Source of the DNA: Brachionus plicatilis
Lineage: Eukaryota; Rotifera; Eurotatoria; Ploima; Brachionidae
Length of the DNA: 64,000 nucleotides
Reading direction: 5' to 3'
Assembly (NCBI GenBank): GCA_010279815.1
Contig: QEOQ01000141.1
Location: forward strand, 1,640,653 to 1,704,652
Position 1 is the first letter of the stretch. Each line of letters starts with the position of its first letter. Below the pieces are notes generated by a model. The model was not told the DNA's origin. It saw only the letters and a program-made list of their open reading frames with translations, and searched no databases. The translations under genes and the position numbers were made by a program. This document shows, piece by piece, positions 31,456 through 41,940 of the stretch.

Positions 31456-31796
31456 TTGATAAATTTAATTATTAGAAAAAGAGGTGATTTGATCCAAATT
31501 TATAAAATTATAAAAGCAATGGAACCAGTTGATTTGGAAAATGGATTAAATTATATCTCTTCGTCGACAAATCATAATCTTAAGTTGAGGGGAAACAAGA
31601 GTAAATTAAGACGTGAAAAAATAAGGCGATGTAATGCTAGACACGAGTTTTTGATCAATCGTATTGTGACTTTGTGGAACAGTCTGCCTAATAGCGTGAT
31701 TGACGAGTGGTTTCAAAAAAAAAAAAGTCCATAGCAGTTGTATAGAGAAATCTGTACAGAAGTTTATTTTACTACTACTACTACTACTACTACTAT
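31456..31796 (+). pseudogene. 5'-truncated LINE: RT C-terminus plus (CTA)n tail
   Basis: The frame to 31734 encodes RKRGDLIQIYKIIKAME, a gap, and FLINRIVTLWNSLPNSVID, which are the two signature blocks at the C-terminus of CR1/jockey-type reverse transcriptases. A short 3' UTR follows and ends in a CTA microsatellite (about 31773-31796), as expected for LINEs with short-repeat tails. The palm domain and endonuclease are missing. No duplication could be defined at the truncated 5' end. Confidence 0.8.
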
Positions 31797-31959
31797 TAAT
31801 TAAGCGTAGTTTATTAAAATATATTTTTTGTAATCACATAGAACTTTTAACTATTAATCGCCAATAATAATAATTAATTGGCATAAATTTTAATTAATTG
31901 TATTTTTAAAAAATTACATGTCAAAAATATTTTCATCAATTACTTTGTAATAGTGTACT

Positions 31960-32268
31960 TGAGTTATCAAGAGCCTAGTAAGAAAAAGAAATTTCGACGA
32001 CGTAAAAAACAGGGTGGTCAAGCTGTACAATCTAAAGCGAATGGATAACTGGATTTTGGAGAAAAATCTCTAAGTTTAAATTCAATAAATTGTGCTTATA
32101 CTCCTGCTCAAAGGAAACTTAATTTACAAGATTTCGAAAAACTCTATGATGATTTTTTTTCCCATAATGGAAAACCATATTCGTCAAAGATCAAATTAAA
32201 AAAATTGCTGAAGAACGCCACCAAAGAACTCCACAAAAGAACAACATCTCCCCCAATCAAATACTAAA
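31960..32268 (+). pseudogene. Unknown decayed reading frame
   Basis: A frame with a single TAA stop (near 32046) encodes EPSKKKKFRRRKKQGGQ, then after the stop AYTPAQRKLNLQDFEKLYDD and a basic end TSPPIKY before TAA. It has normal complexity for coding DNA but no family I recognise. It could be a retrotransposon ORF1 fragment or a recently disabled host exon. Confidence 0.35.
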
Positions 32269-32704
32269 TGTATAATAAAAAAATTAAATCGTCTTCGAAC
32301 GATTTATTGTAGGCTATCATGATATTTTTAAATTTGAATTATTTACTACATCATATTCAAGATTCGATACTCAAATTTTTTTATAATTCGAAAAAAATGA
32401 AGAATATGTCATTAATAAAGAATTGATCATTAATTCGATTTAAGAATTTGTTTATTAAGTAAAAAATATTTCTACTTAAATTTTTTAACATCAATTATTA
32501 GAATCAAAATGATAAAATTAAAGAAGAGAAAAAGTAATCAAAAAAAATTACTAATTAAATTTTAATTTTTTTAATTAAAATTATATTTCAAGAATCAAGA
32601 TTGTTTTTCATTTTTTTTGCTACACAAAACTAATTTTCAACTAAAATTTATAACTTTTAAAAGCAACAATAAAAAAAAATGCTTGTTTAAATTGTTTTTT
32701 TAAT
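32269..32704. other. AT-rich spacer
   Basis: Nothing recognised apart from the 3' flank of the proline-rich protein gene on the minus strand. Confidence 0.5.
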
Positions 32705-34386
32705 TTATTTTTTTGGTCTATAAGGCTTCAAAGCTCCAGCAGCTCGAGCGTCTGATAAAAGCTTTTCAGCAAGGCTTTCTGGTACAGTAGCCGTCAATGT
32801 TTCGTATTCAACATTATCTGAAAATTTTACCAATAATTAAAAAAAAAATATTATCTTGAGTCATTTAAATGAATTTTGCAAAATTAATAGGTACCATTAT
32901 TTGATTGGAATCCGGTTGTTGCATTTAAAAATTCTGAATATATTTCATCTGGCCTCTCATAAGTCTTGGAAGCTGATTCCAATTTTAATTGAGCCAAAAT
33001 CCGAGAATTTTCGATCGGCAGATCAGTAATTCTGTCAACAATTCGAACTTCTCCGTTCGAAATCGGATTTTTTTCATATGTTGTTGGATCAACTTTAAAA
33101 ATTCCTTCCTCAATTACTTGACGAACAGCGACTGCTTTCGGTGTCTCATATTCTATTATAACATTTTTTGGTGGAGGCTGCTGCTGAACATGCTTTATCT
33201 TTTGAATGATAACCGGTCTTTCAACATTTTTATATGGTAACCACTTTTCACTTATCAACTATTTGAATTATATTTCAAAAAATTATTTCCTATCACTTAC
33301 TAAATGATGGGTCTAGGCTTAGTCGGTGGAGCAGGGACTCGTTCTATTATTACCTTTTAGAAAAAGATAATTTTATCTTTACAAAACACATAGCATTTAG
33401 ATGCCAAAATACTTGTCTAGGTGGTGGTGGCTGCGCTTGAACTGATCTCTGATTAATTTGAAATTAATAATTAAATTATTAAAAGCAATTGACAAAGTTT
33501 AAAAAATTGATTACCTCAATTACTTGTGGTTCCAAATCAGCAGGTGGCGTTGGTGCCCGTTCTCTAATGGTCAGTGGTGGAGGAGTTGGTGCTGCCGGTG
33601 CAGTTTGTCTATTTAAATAAATATTTTTATTTATTAGAATAAAAGAAATTTATAAAAATAGTTTCATCTATTTTAAAAGAAAAAATGCCGAGCGCTCTTA
33701 TCTAGCCCATACTTTACTGCATCAAGTTGATCTTTAATATCAAAAGCATTACCAAGCCATAGGTGGTTCATATTTTTCTACTAAAGTAGCTCTAAGAATG
33801 TCCCGCACTGCAAAACATTCGATTTGTTGTACTCAAACTTCTGCTAGGCTGGACTGGCTCATAAAAAAAATTAATACCTGATAATAATTGGGGGTTGTCT
33901 TGGTGGAGGAGATAGTTGCTTTTCTCGGATGATTATTGGAGCTGGTGGTGGTGGAGTTGGGGGCTGCAAATACCTAATATTAACCTGTTGTTTGTAAACA
34001 ACATTTTGAGAATTAGGCTTGGTGATTATTATCGGATCTTCGTCTAGGTTAATACCTGAGGTCGATTCAGAAATGAGCTTGGAAGTCAAAGAGGCCATTC
34101 TGTCCAAATTACTACTGTTCGCTTGGTACCCATTAGAGTTTAGCCCTATCTCGTGGGAATGATTTTTGCGCTGATAAGTAACAGATGGTCCAGCTTTTGA
34201 TAGAATTTCTTGAGCAAATTTCTCGTCGTGGACCAAATTGGATTTGTAATTTTCACCCAAATCCTGAAAGTCTGCCATTCGTGCTTTATTGGGACTAACG
34301 AAATTGACACTGCTACTATTGTATCCTGAAGCAACACCACTCGAATAAGAATGACTTTTTATTGCCTCTTTGATTGTAGTCTCCAT
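32705..34386 (-). CDS. Proline-rich protein with repeated I/V-I-I-R/E motifs
   Basis: Six exons, all in phase: 34386-33878, 33608-33515, 33448-33413, 33353-33301, 33250-32895, 32817-32705, giving 386 residues. Exons 2-4 are only 94, 36 and 53 nt. The N-terminal half is Ser/Asn-rich. The middle repeats Pro runs next to hydrophobic-basic blocks: PPPPAPIIIREKQ, PPRQPPIIIR, PPPLTIRERAP, RQVIIERVPAPPTKPRP and ERPVIIQK. The C-terminal part is mixed-charge and ends AGALKPYRPKK. Short Pro/Val/Glu repeats of this kind occur in structural, alveolin- or articulin-like cytoskeletal proteins, which is only an analogy. No signal peptide or membrane segment is seen. A gag-like out-of-frame stretch lies in intron 1 near 33670-33860. 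Confidence 0.8.
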
Positions 34387-37300
34387 TAGAGCGAAATACT
34401 ATTTTTATAATATTTTTGGTTCTACTGGTACTTTTGAATTCGAATTATTTTTTATTAAAAACAATTTTTTTTCCAAGCAAGAAAATATTTTTCCAAAATG
34501 CAAAACTATTTGAAATTTTTTGTAAAAAATTTGTTTCCAATCACTGAAGCAACGCCACGAAGAAAAAGAAATGATGTCAAAATCTAAAAATATTTAAATA
34601 CTTTATTTAGCTACGAAGAAAAAACTTTGCAAATAATTGTACACCCCGTGTCAACCATATTATCTATTTTCTAATCTATTTTGTTAAAATTTTGATTTTT
34701 ATTATAGATAAAAAATTATAAATATTTACTAAATAAATGGAAATTTCAAAACTGCTAAAATTTGCTTTAAGAAAAAAGTATGGAGTTTGTTAGTTGCAAG
34801 TTTTCGAAGTATGAGTCAAAGAAGCGTTCCAATAAGCATTTACTTTGGATTTCAAAATTTTTATAAGCTCACTCAAGTGTGACAATTTGTTTGAGCTACC
34901 AGCTTTCTTAACCATATTGGTGATCTTTAATTAATTTTCAAATTGAATAAGTTATTTAAAAAAATTGTTTTAAAAATCAGGGTCATTATTTGAATCGAAA
35001 ATTAATCACAATTTGGGCAGTTTTAATAAACTTGTCAAATGACAGGCTCCAGAAATTCATTAAAAAATTTAATTAGATGAGTTGAGTGATTTAAATGACA
35101 GAAAATTCTTTAAATAAACTTTTGATAAATTTATTAATTAAAAGTATAAAGCAAACAAGTCTTTATTTTGTTATCTTATTTGATTTGTGTAAACAAAAAT
35201 GATCATTAATGCAATTTTTAATTTATAAATAATTGTTTCAAATTTTTTTTCAAACTTTTGCTTTGGTTATCTTAGCCTTAAGAATTTTATTTAAATTTTT
35301 TTATTTGAATTTTTTATTAAAATTTAAAAAAATATTCTTATAAAATGTATAATGTATAAATTCACAAATAGACTGTACAAAAAAATTTATAAATTTAAAA
35401 AAAAAATTTCTTAAAGATTATTATATCAATTTGATATATTTAAATTTATAAATGTTCAGTAAAATTGAAAATACCTATTTTTGTAAAATTACCAATGCTT
35501 TAGTAAAGATGTAAAAAAATTATTATAGTACTCTTCTAGTAATTTTTTAAAGGTTTATTTGTTTTTGTTCAGTGTTTTTCTTAGATTATGACAGAAAAAC
35601 TGTGAAATCGTTTATTTAATTTAGTTTTAAAGGTAATAACAGTGGTCTTATATAATCAATTAAATTTGTGGTTGAAAGAATTTCTTACTTTTTAGAGATG
35701 AACAATGAATTTTTATATTTGTATAAAGTTTTACACGATTTAATAAAAGTCGACTTCCAAGAGGAACTATTCCCTCTAAATTATATATTAAATAAATAAA
35801 TAAATAAATAAAAGTCGACTTTATTATTAAGATAAAATTATTTTTATGTGTTTTTTATACAATCTTTTTTTAAAAATTTTTTTTATATCTTTTGTCTATG
35901 TGGCTTTAAAGTTACTAATAAATAATAATAATAAAGTGACTAATCAAATAGGAATTTTGTTAAGCTCCGATTTAACTTTATTAATTGACATTATTGAAGC
36001 TATTGAGTTAATAGATGAAGAGATTCAATTGAATTTCAATAAATTGCTAAAATCTTGTAAAAAAACAAATAAAATTGATTTACTTATTCTCTAAGTATTT
36101 TACTAGAACTTTTCAGTTGTTTACTAAAAAAATAAAAATTTCTTAAAAATTTTATTTATTTTTTATTTATCTAGACATCGATGTTATAAATTCAAAAGAA
36201 TAAAATTGAAGTGTTAGAAAAAATGCCTCATCCAGTTTAATAATGAACATAATGGATTGGTCTTATGCTTTTTTTGAAAAATTTCGAAAACTATACAAAA
36301 TTAAAATGAAACTTTCGGAATAAATTTATTTTAAACAAAAATCTTAAATAAACATCTCTATCTTAAATAATGAAATTTTGGCCAAATTTACGATGCTTTT
36401 TTTGAAATAAAACTGTTATGCAAATTTATTTAACCTTAAATATTTTTTTTTCATTTTTTTATTAATTTATTTACTATTCGGATATTTTTTTCATCGAGTG
36501 GAATGTCTTCAAGACTGAATTCGACAATCGTTAATAGAAAGGAAACTGATAAAATGCATTTTATAACTTTTTTCTATTAATTATTTTTGATACAACTAAA
36601 AGCTACATTACTAATTTGATTTGTTATTAGATAGGATAATTCTCAAATATTAAAATTTTTGAAAATATTTCAAGAATTCTCAATTAAGGTTAAGTTAAGG
36701 TTTTAATCTAGAATGATAAATATAGGAAATCATGAAAACTCTTAGGTAATTTTAAATTTACTATTTTAAGGTAAGGCTCAAGAAATGCAATCTTGTAATT
36801 TTATTTTCGGCCTCAAATTTTTTATCTGAAAATATGAAGACCAAGGATAGGAGAATTTTTGATAAAAATTTTTTTTTAATTAATATTAGTCTTTTTTTCA
36901 TCAAAAAAATTAAAATTTTAAAAACTTTTTTCTTGTTTCTTATGCTCATCGACATAAAAAAATTTTAATTATACAAAATGCCTCTTCAAAAAAACCTTTT
37001 AATGATAGAATTTTTCCTAAATTTATTAAAAAAAAATTTATTAGTGTCCATTTCTTGAACAAGTTTTGTTTTAAATTTTTTAGAATTCTTTCTAAAATTT
37101 TTAATTACAAATTTCAAGCTGAGATGAGAAAATAGGAAAACCAAAAAGGAAATGGGGAAAATATATGATATCTGTAGAATTATGTGAAAAGATCAAATAG
37201 ATGGCCTATAATTATAGTTTTTTTTGTTTGAAATTTTATTTGATCTTTTATAATATTTTAGTCACTTATGAGTTTCAGTCAACTGAATATCCAATAAATA

Positions 37301-37674
37301 ATTTCGCTTATTTTTTTAATGTTTTTAATTATTTTTAATTTCGTAGTAAATTATTTTTTTATCAGTATTTACCACAAGAGACAATATTTTAGATTCAAAC
37401 TTAAATTTTAAAAAATAATTAATAAAATACTATTTAAAAATAAAAAATATAAAATTTGTTTGGGACTGCAGGCGGCATAAAGTCTAGCTTTAGTATGCAA
37501 ATTTGGTTCATTATCTAATTCGAATTCTTTTATTCAAAATTAAGTTTATCGATTCTGAATTTATCAGTAATTTAACATTAAATTAATATCAGAATATTTT
37601 TAATAATTTATTTAATTATTTATTTCCATTTTTAAAATTAAAATAACATTTAAAATAAACAGTTTACTAAAAAT
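34387..37674. other. 3.3 kb intergenic sequence
   Basis: No gene I can support. A weak 82-codon frame at 35846-36094 (MCFLYNLFLKIF...) has no family match and is in AT-rich sequence. A 53-bp retroposed fragment at 35757-35809 has its own entry. The remainder is plain AT-rich DNA with the 5' flank of the proline-rich gene and the 3' flank of SUZ12. Confidence 0.5.
35757..35809 (+). mobile_element. 53-bp retroposed LINE/SINE tail
   Basis: The sequence CCAAGAGGAACTATTCCCTC ending in (TAAA)n is flanked by the direct repeat AAAAGTCGACTT (35745-35756 and 35810-35821). An extreme 5'-truncated retroposon with a target-site duplication of at least 12 bp. A related tail ends the insertion at 40918-41106. 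Confidence 0.8.
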
Positions 37675-39060
37675 TCAACCGATATCACGGTTCAGTTCAC
37701 TGATCAGTTCTATTAACTTAAATAATTCTTTTTTTTTCAATAATTTATAATCTAAAAGATTAACAAAATGTAAAAGGCAATTTTTTTCTAAATTTATTAA
37801 AGTGGATAAATTTTCTTTAATAAACAACTGGCAAATATCGAACACATTTGATCGGGCAATTAGATTATGCTTTAAACAATGCTTATTCCATAAATTCATA
37901 ATGTCTTTTTGGCCTTGATTCACATCCTCGAGTTTGTCAAAATTTCTCTGTTTAATCACCTCTAGCCAATCTTGCTCAACCTCCGAGTCTTCGTCTGAAT
38001 TGATTTTTTTTGCTAAATTTGTCAGCGAATGGTAATAAATGCGATTTTGTGGCGAATTGTTGGGCGCCAAGCTTTGAGAGTGCCAACTCAGCGCTACATC
38101 TATGTCGCCATTCTTTCGCAGCATTTTTCCATAAAAATTGTTGAACACACAAAATAAAAGACCAGGCGCTCGTTTAGTTGGTTTACCTCTACATTTACAG
38201 TAGCCCAAATATTCATTTCTTTTATAATCAATCAAATCACCAGAGTATGATCCATCAAACAAATCATCCGGAATAATGTCTATCTGCTGGTTATTAGTCA
38301 GGAAATCTCGGCAAATAAACCGGGAATGGATGCCTTTAAGGTGATTTATCAAATTGACAAAGTTGTCCAAACAAATGTAACAAAATGGGCACCTGTAGTT
38401 TTGAGAAAAGCCTTGGATAGCCATAGATGCGTCAGGTTTGCATATCTGGTAAAGAACTGAATTAAAATTTGTACATGATTTTTGTGTTTGCTGTTGATTG
38501 TTCGGTGAAGATTTTGTTGAAGAAACTTGTACCAAGTTATTTCTTATTTTTGTTTTGATTCGAGTTGCTTTGTCTTCACAAATTAATTTAAATTTGATTA
38601 AATTTTGATTCAAACGGAAGCTATTGATCAACTCGTTAACAGACGATACCTTGAATGATTTGAGATCACTAGAAGAATCGTGAAGTAATACGCTGAAGCT
38701 CCAAGAGCCATTAATAGAATTCAAAAATTCTTTTAGACCAAAATTTAGATAGTACTCTTTAGTTTTGTTATCAATATTGAAGTAAAAAAATAAACTGGTT
38801 ACTGATTTAGGTATTGTTACAGTGGCATCAAGTGATATCATCTCCTTGGCATCGACAATTCGTTTTGCATAAAGCCTTATCGAATTGTTGAAATCATTTG
38901 ATCTAAGAATCGATTGAGAAAAACTGCTACTATCACTATAAAAACCGGTAATACTAAACACAATTTCAGATTTTTTCAAATCATCCATTAAATTTATCTG
39001 AAGTGAATCAAGTTGGAGGCTGTGATCTTTAAGTTTTTGATGTTCATCTTCTTTCACCAT
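37675..39060 (-). CDS. SUZ12: Polycomb repressive complex 2 subunit SUZ12
   Basis: SUZ12 scaffolds PRC2, supporting EZH2 methylation of H3K27 (family knowledge). The frame gives 461 residues in a single exon from ATG 39060. The zinc finger is at about 224-245 (CPFCYICLDNFVNLINHLKGIH). The VEFS box spans about 338-445: NRIYYHSLTNL, the acidic DEDSEVEQDWL, LEDVNQGQKDIMNLWNKH and FDICQLFIKENL. The region before the finger corresponds to the C2-like/WD-binding part but is short, so the protein is well below the usual 600-740 residues. Extra 5' exons are possible: the frame is open to a TAA about 50 bp upstream and an acceptor-like AAAG lies there. No other PRC2 gene is nearby. Confidence 0.92.
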   Translation of the reverse strand: MVKEDEHQKLKDHSLQLDSLQINLMDDLKKSEIVFSITGFYSDSSSFSQSILRSNDFNNSIRLYAKRIVDAKEMISLDATVTIPKSVTSLFFYFNIDNKTKEYYLNFGLKEFLNSINGSWSFSVLLHDSSSDLKSFKVSSVNELINSFRLNQNLIKFKLICEDKATRIKTKIRNNLVQVSSTKSSPNNQQQTQKSCTNFNSVLYQICKPDASMAIQGFSQNYRCPFCYICLDNFVNLINHLKGIHSRFICRDFLTNNQQIDIIPDDLFDGSYSGDLIDYKRNEYLGYCKCRGKPTKRAPGLLFCVFNNFYGKMLRKNGDIDVALSWHSQSLAPNNSPQNRIYYHSLTNLAKKINSDEDSEVEQDWLEVIKQRNFDKLEDVNQGQKDIMNLWNKHCLKHNLIARSNVFDICQLFIKENLSTLINLEKNCLLHFVNLLDYKLLKKKELFKLIELISELNRDIG

Positions 39061-40480
39061 TCCATATAAGAGATTGTCTAAATCAATATTCTTTTTCCTT
39101 TAAATAAATTGAAAAAATTTAGGAATCAATTTTTTTTTTATGTCAATGTAATTTTTTAAGTCTAAAGATTCAGATCATCAGAAAAGTCTATCTTTGTAGG
39201 ATTTCTCTAGCGAAACTTAAATATACCGATCTAAAGAATCGGAAATTTTGTTGATTAATATAAAAAAAAATTTTTGACAATTTTAATTATAAATTTCTTT
39301 CCTTTATTACTAGGGAAAAGTAGAGGATTTAAAATATTTACCCACTTACTAAGAATAATATCCACTAATTATTTTGAAAAATAACAAAACCAAAAAACAA
39401 ATTCGGTCTGATTTTTAATTATCTTCACTTTTTATGTAAATTAAAAGCGAAAAAAGAAAAAATAATTAAAAAAAACTTCTAATAGTTCTACCTTTGTTTA
39501 ATTCAACTATAAGGACGACAATTATCTTTTTTGAAAAATGTTGGCGTACTTGTGAATCTCAGAATTTAGAGTAATGATGGTGTTTTCAATATTTTCTCTC
39601 GTGCTGGTTGTTATGACTGGGTCAACAATATCTGTCTTTAGACATTACTTTCGAGTGATTCAAAACTAATATGATCTAATGATACTACTTTAGAAGTTAT
39701 TTTAATTATTTTTATGTTTTAATGTCTAAAATATAATTATTTTTTTGTTTATCTGTACATAACTTAAGCTCTCTCAGATAAAAAAATACAAATTTGTTTT
39801 AACTAGTGAAGTTTTAACTTAATATTTGGCGTTTTCAATTCACTTGATATGTTTTATCCTTTTAAAATTTACAATATCATTTTTAAAAATTTTAAACCTT
39901 TAATTTTAAATCAAAATCATTTTTTAGTAAAAAAATTATTAAAAACAAAAAAAAAACGAGATTGAAATTCAATTTTTTCAAAACTAAATTTAACTACAAG
40001 GATAATTTTATTTCAAATTATAATATTTAAATTTCAATGTTCTTAAGTTTACCTGAAGTCGAAAAGAATCCAAAAATTTTAAAGTTTAGCAACTTCAATT
40101 AACAAATCTGGATCTAATGAAATTAAGAATTCGAATAATTCTTAGAACTTTTTAATAGTTTCGAAAAAAAATTTAGTTTAATAGAAAAAATCTCTAAACG
40201 ATCAAATTTTGATAAAATTAGTTGATTTTTTTAATTATAATTAATTTATGAATAAAAATGTTTTGAAACCTTACAAATTGAATGAATCCTGTACTTCGGG
40301 TCATAATTCAAAGTGTCAAAAGATTTACTTTTAGTTGCAACAGTCATACCAGATAACGAGATAATTACCAATCGTCCAGCGGCAGAATTACTAAATTATT
40401 ATTTTCTATAATTTTTAGAATGAAATTGGTTAATTTAATAAAAAATTAATATCACATTTTTTAAGAACGTCAATTTATTA
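39061..40480. other. AT-rich intergenic sequence upstream of SUZ12
   Basis: No exon recognised, although any missing 5' exons of SUZ12 would lie here. Confidence 0.45.
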
Positions 40481-40484
40481 AGCT

Positions 40485-41940
40485 AGAGATGTTGTATTTT
40501 CTCAACATTAATATGGAATTGTGAATTTTGGAACAAAGAACAAAAACAAACATTTTTAAATAAAATAATTTTTTTATTATGAGTCTAAAAATTGTTCTGC
40601 TAAATGTATCAGCTGATACATTTAACAGATTAATTGAGTCTCTGCAAAAATTCTGCAATTTAATTCTAATAACGTAATTGCTCGATTTTTACGACATCGT
40701 CGAAAATGGCCCAAAAAGGCTATTTTTTTCGATTTTCATTTTTTTTGACATGTTGTTCTCTAAATAATTAACAAATAATCTAATTTAAAAAAAATATTTT
40801 TAATTTATCAAAAGGCTTTATAAATTACTATTAAATATTTTAAAGTTTTTAAAATTCACTTGATCATATGTAAAAAATTAGTATCGTAAATTTCATATAA
40901 AATTAAGTTGCTCCTATCCTTATCCGATTAAAAGCACTAATTATTTAATCAATATCTGTCAATATTTTTTATTTTTTTAGTTTATTTTACTCAATTTTGT
41001 ACTTTTTTGATATTTATTTTTTTTCAATCGCTAGGCTGAAAAGAAGGACTTAGTTCCATTCTGTGCGGCCTAAGGTTTACCTCAAATTATTTATTAAATA
41101 AATAAATAAATAAGTTGCTCCTATTTGATTGTAATTTATCTTTAATCTTATTTGTTTTTTAACATAAAAAGTGTTCTGATTACAAGATAATAGAATATAT
41201 TATTAAGATCTACTTTTAAAATTATTAATTTTTTTTTTTGATTAAACTATATATTATTTTTTATGTTTCTCTCAAAGAGCTACTGTTTGATCAATATTTA
41301 CAAAAAAAATTCTTTTAATATTTATTCTGATCTTAATAAAAATATTGAATTTTTTTTGTCATTAAAAAAGAGTACTCTTTTTTAAAAAAATGTCATCCAA
41401 TTCGGATAATTACGTTAGATCTAATTTTTATTTTTAAACAAAAATCTACTGAAACAATCGTAATGAAAATTTTTCAAATATTTCTTTATTACATATGATC
41501 AAGTGAATATCAAAACCTTTAAAAAATCGTATAGTAATTAATAAACCTTTTGATCAATTAAAAACATTTTTTTTTCAAAAAAATAGATTATTTGGTTTAT
41601 TATTTAAAGAACGACATGTCGTAATTGTCGAACACTAAAAATTGAAAAAAAAATTTTGGGCCTTTTTGGGCCATTTTCCACGATAACGAAATGACGTTAT
41701 TTAATTTTGATAAGAAACTAAAACCAGTGTTGGATAAGAAACGACATGTCGTGAAAATCGAGCTATTAAAAAATCGCGTTAATTTTCTTAAATATTTAGA
41801 CTTTCAGATTTAATTTGGGTGGCACAAAGTTTGTATCAGCTGAAACATTTTGCAGAACAAATTTTAGACTCATAAGAATATTTTTTCTTGGTTCCAAAAT
41901 TCACAAGTCCATTAATATTGAGTTTCGGTATCTCCAACAT
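40485..41940. mobile_element. Long foldback element, about 1.45 kb
   Basis: The left arm (about 40485-40900) and right arm (about 41490-41940) are inverted near-copies. Matching blocks include CTCAACATTAATATGGA, GTGAATTTTGGAAC, TATGAGTCTAAAA, ATGTATCAGCTGATACA, ACGACAT and GATCATATGT. The loop is AT-rich and contains a retroposed fragment (40918-41106). No clear target duplication was found. Partial relatives are at about 43285-43425 and 48690-48921. Confidence 0.75.
40918..41106 (+). mobile_element. Retroposed fragment with 14-bp target duplication
   Basis: A 189-bp insert ends in (TAAA)n and is flanked by the direct repeat TAAGTTGCTCCTAT (40904-40917, 41107-41120). Its 3' region (CTAGGCTGAAAAGAAGGAC, TGTGCGGCCTAAGG) is GC-richer than the surroundings and resembles the end of a LINE or SINE. 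It is inserted in the loop of the foldback, so it is younger than that element. Confidence 0.85.

Noticed and set aside
33670..33860. Possible gag-like coding stretch in intron 1 of the proline-rich gene (minus strand)
   Set aside because: Fragments such as AVRDILRATLVEKYEPPMAW and FDIKDQLDAVKYGLDKSAR are suggestive but lie in different frames with stops; too short to assign.
35846..36094. 82-codon plus-strand frame with a hydrophobic start
   Set aside because: AT-driven composition, no homologue recognised, no exon context. Kept only as a remark in the intergenic entry.
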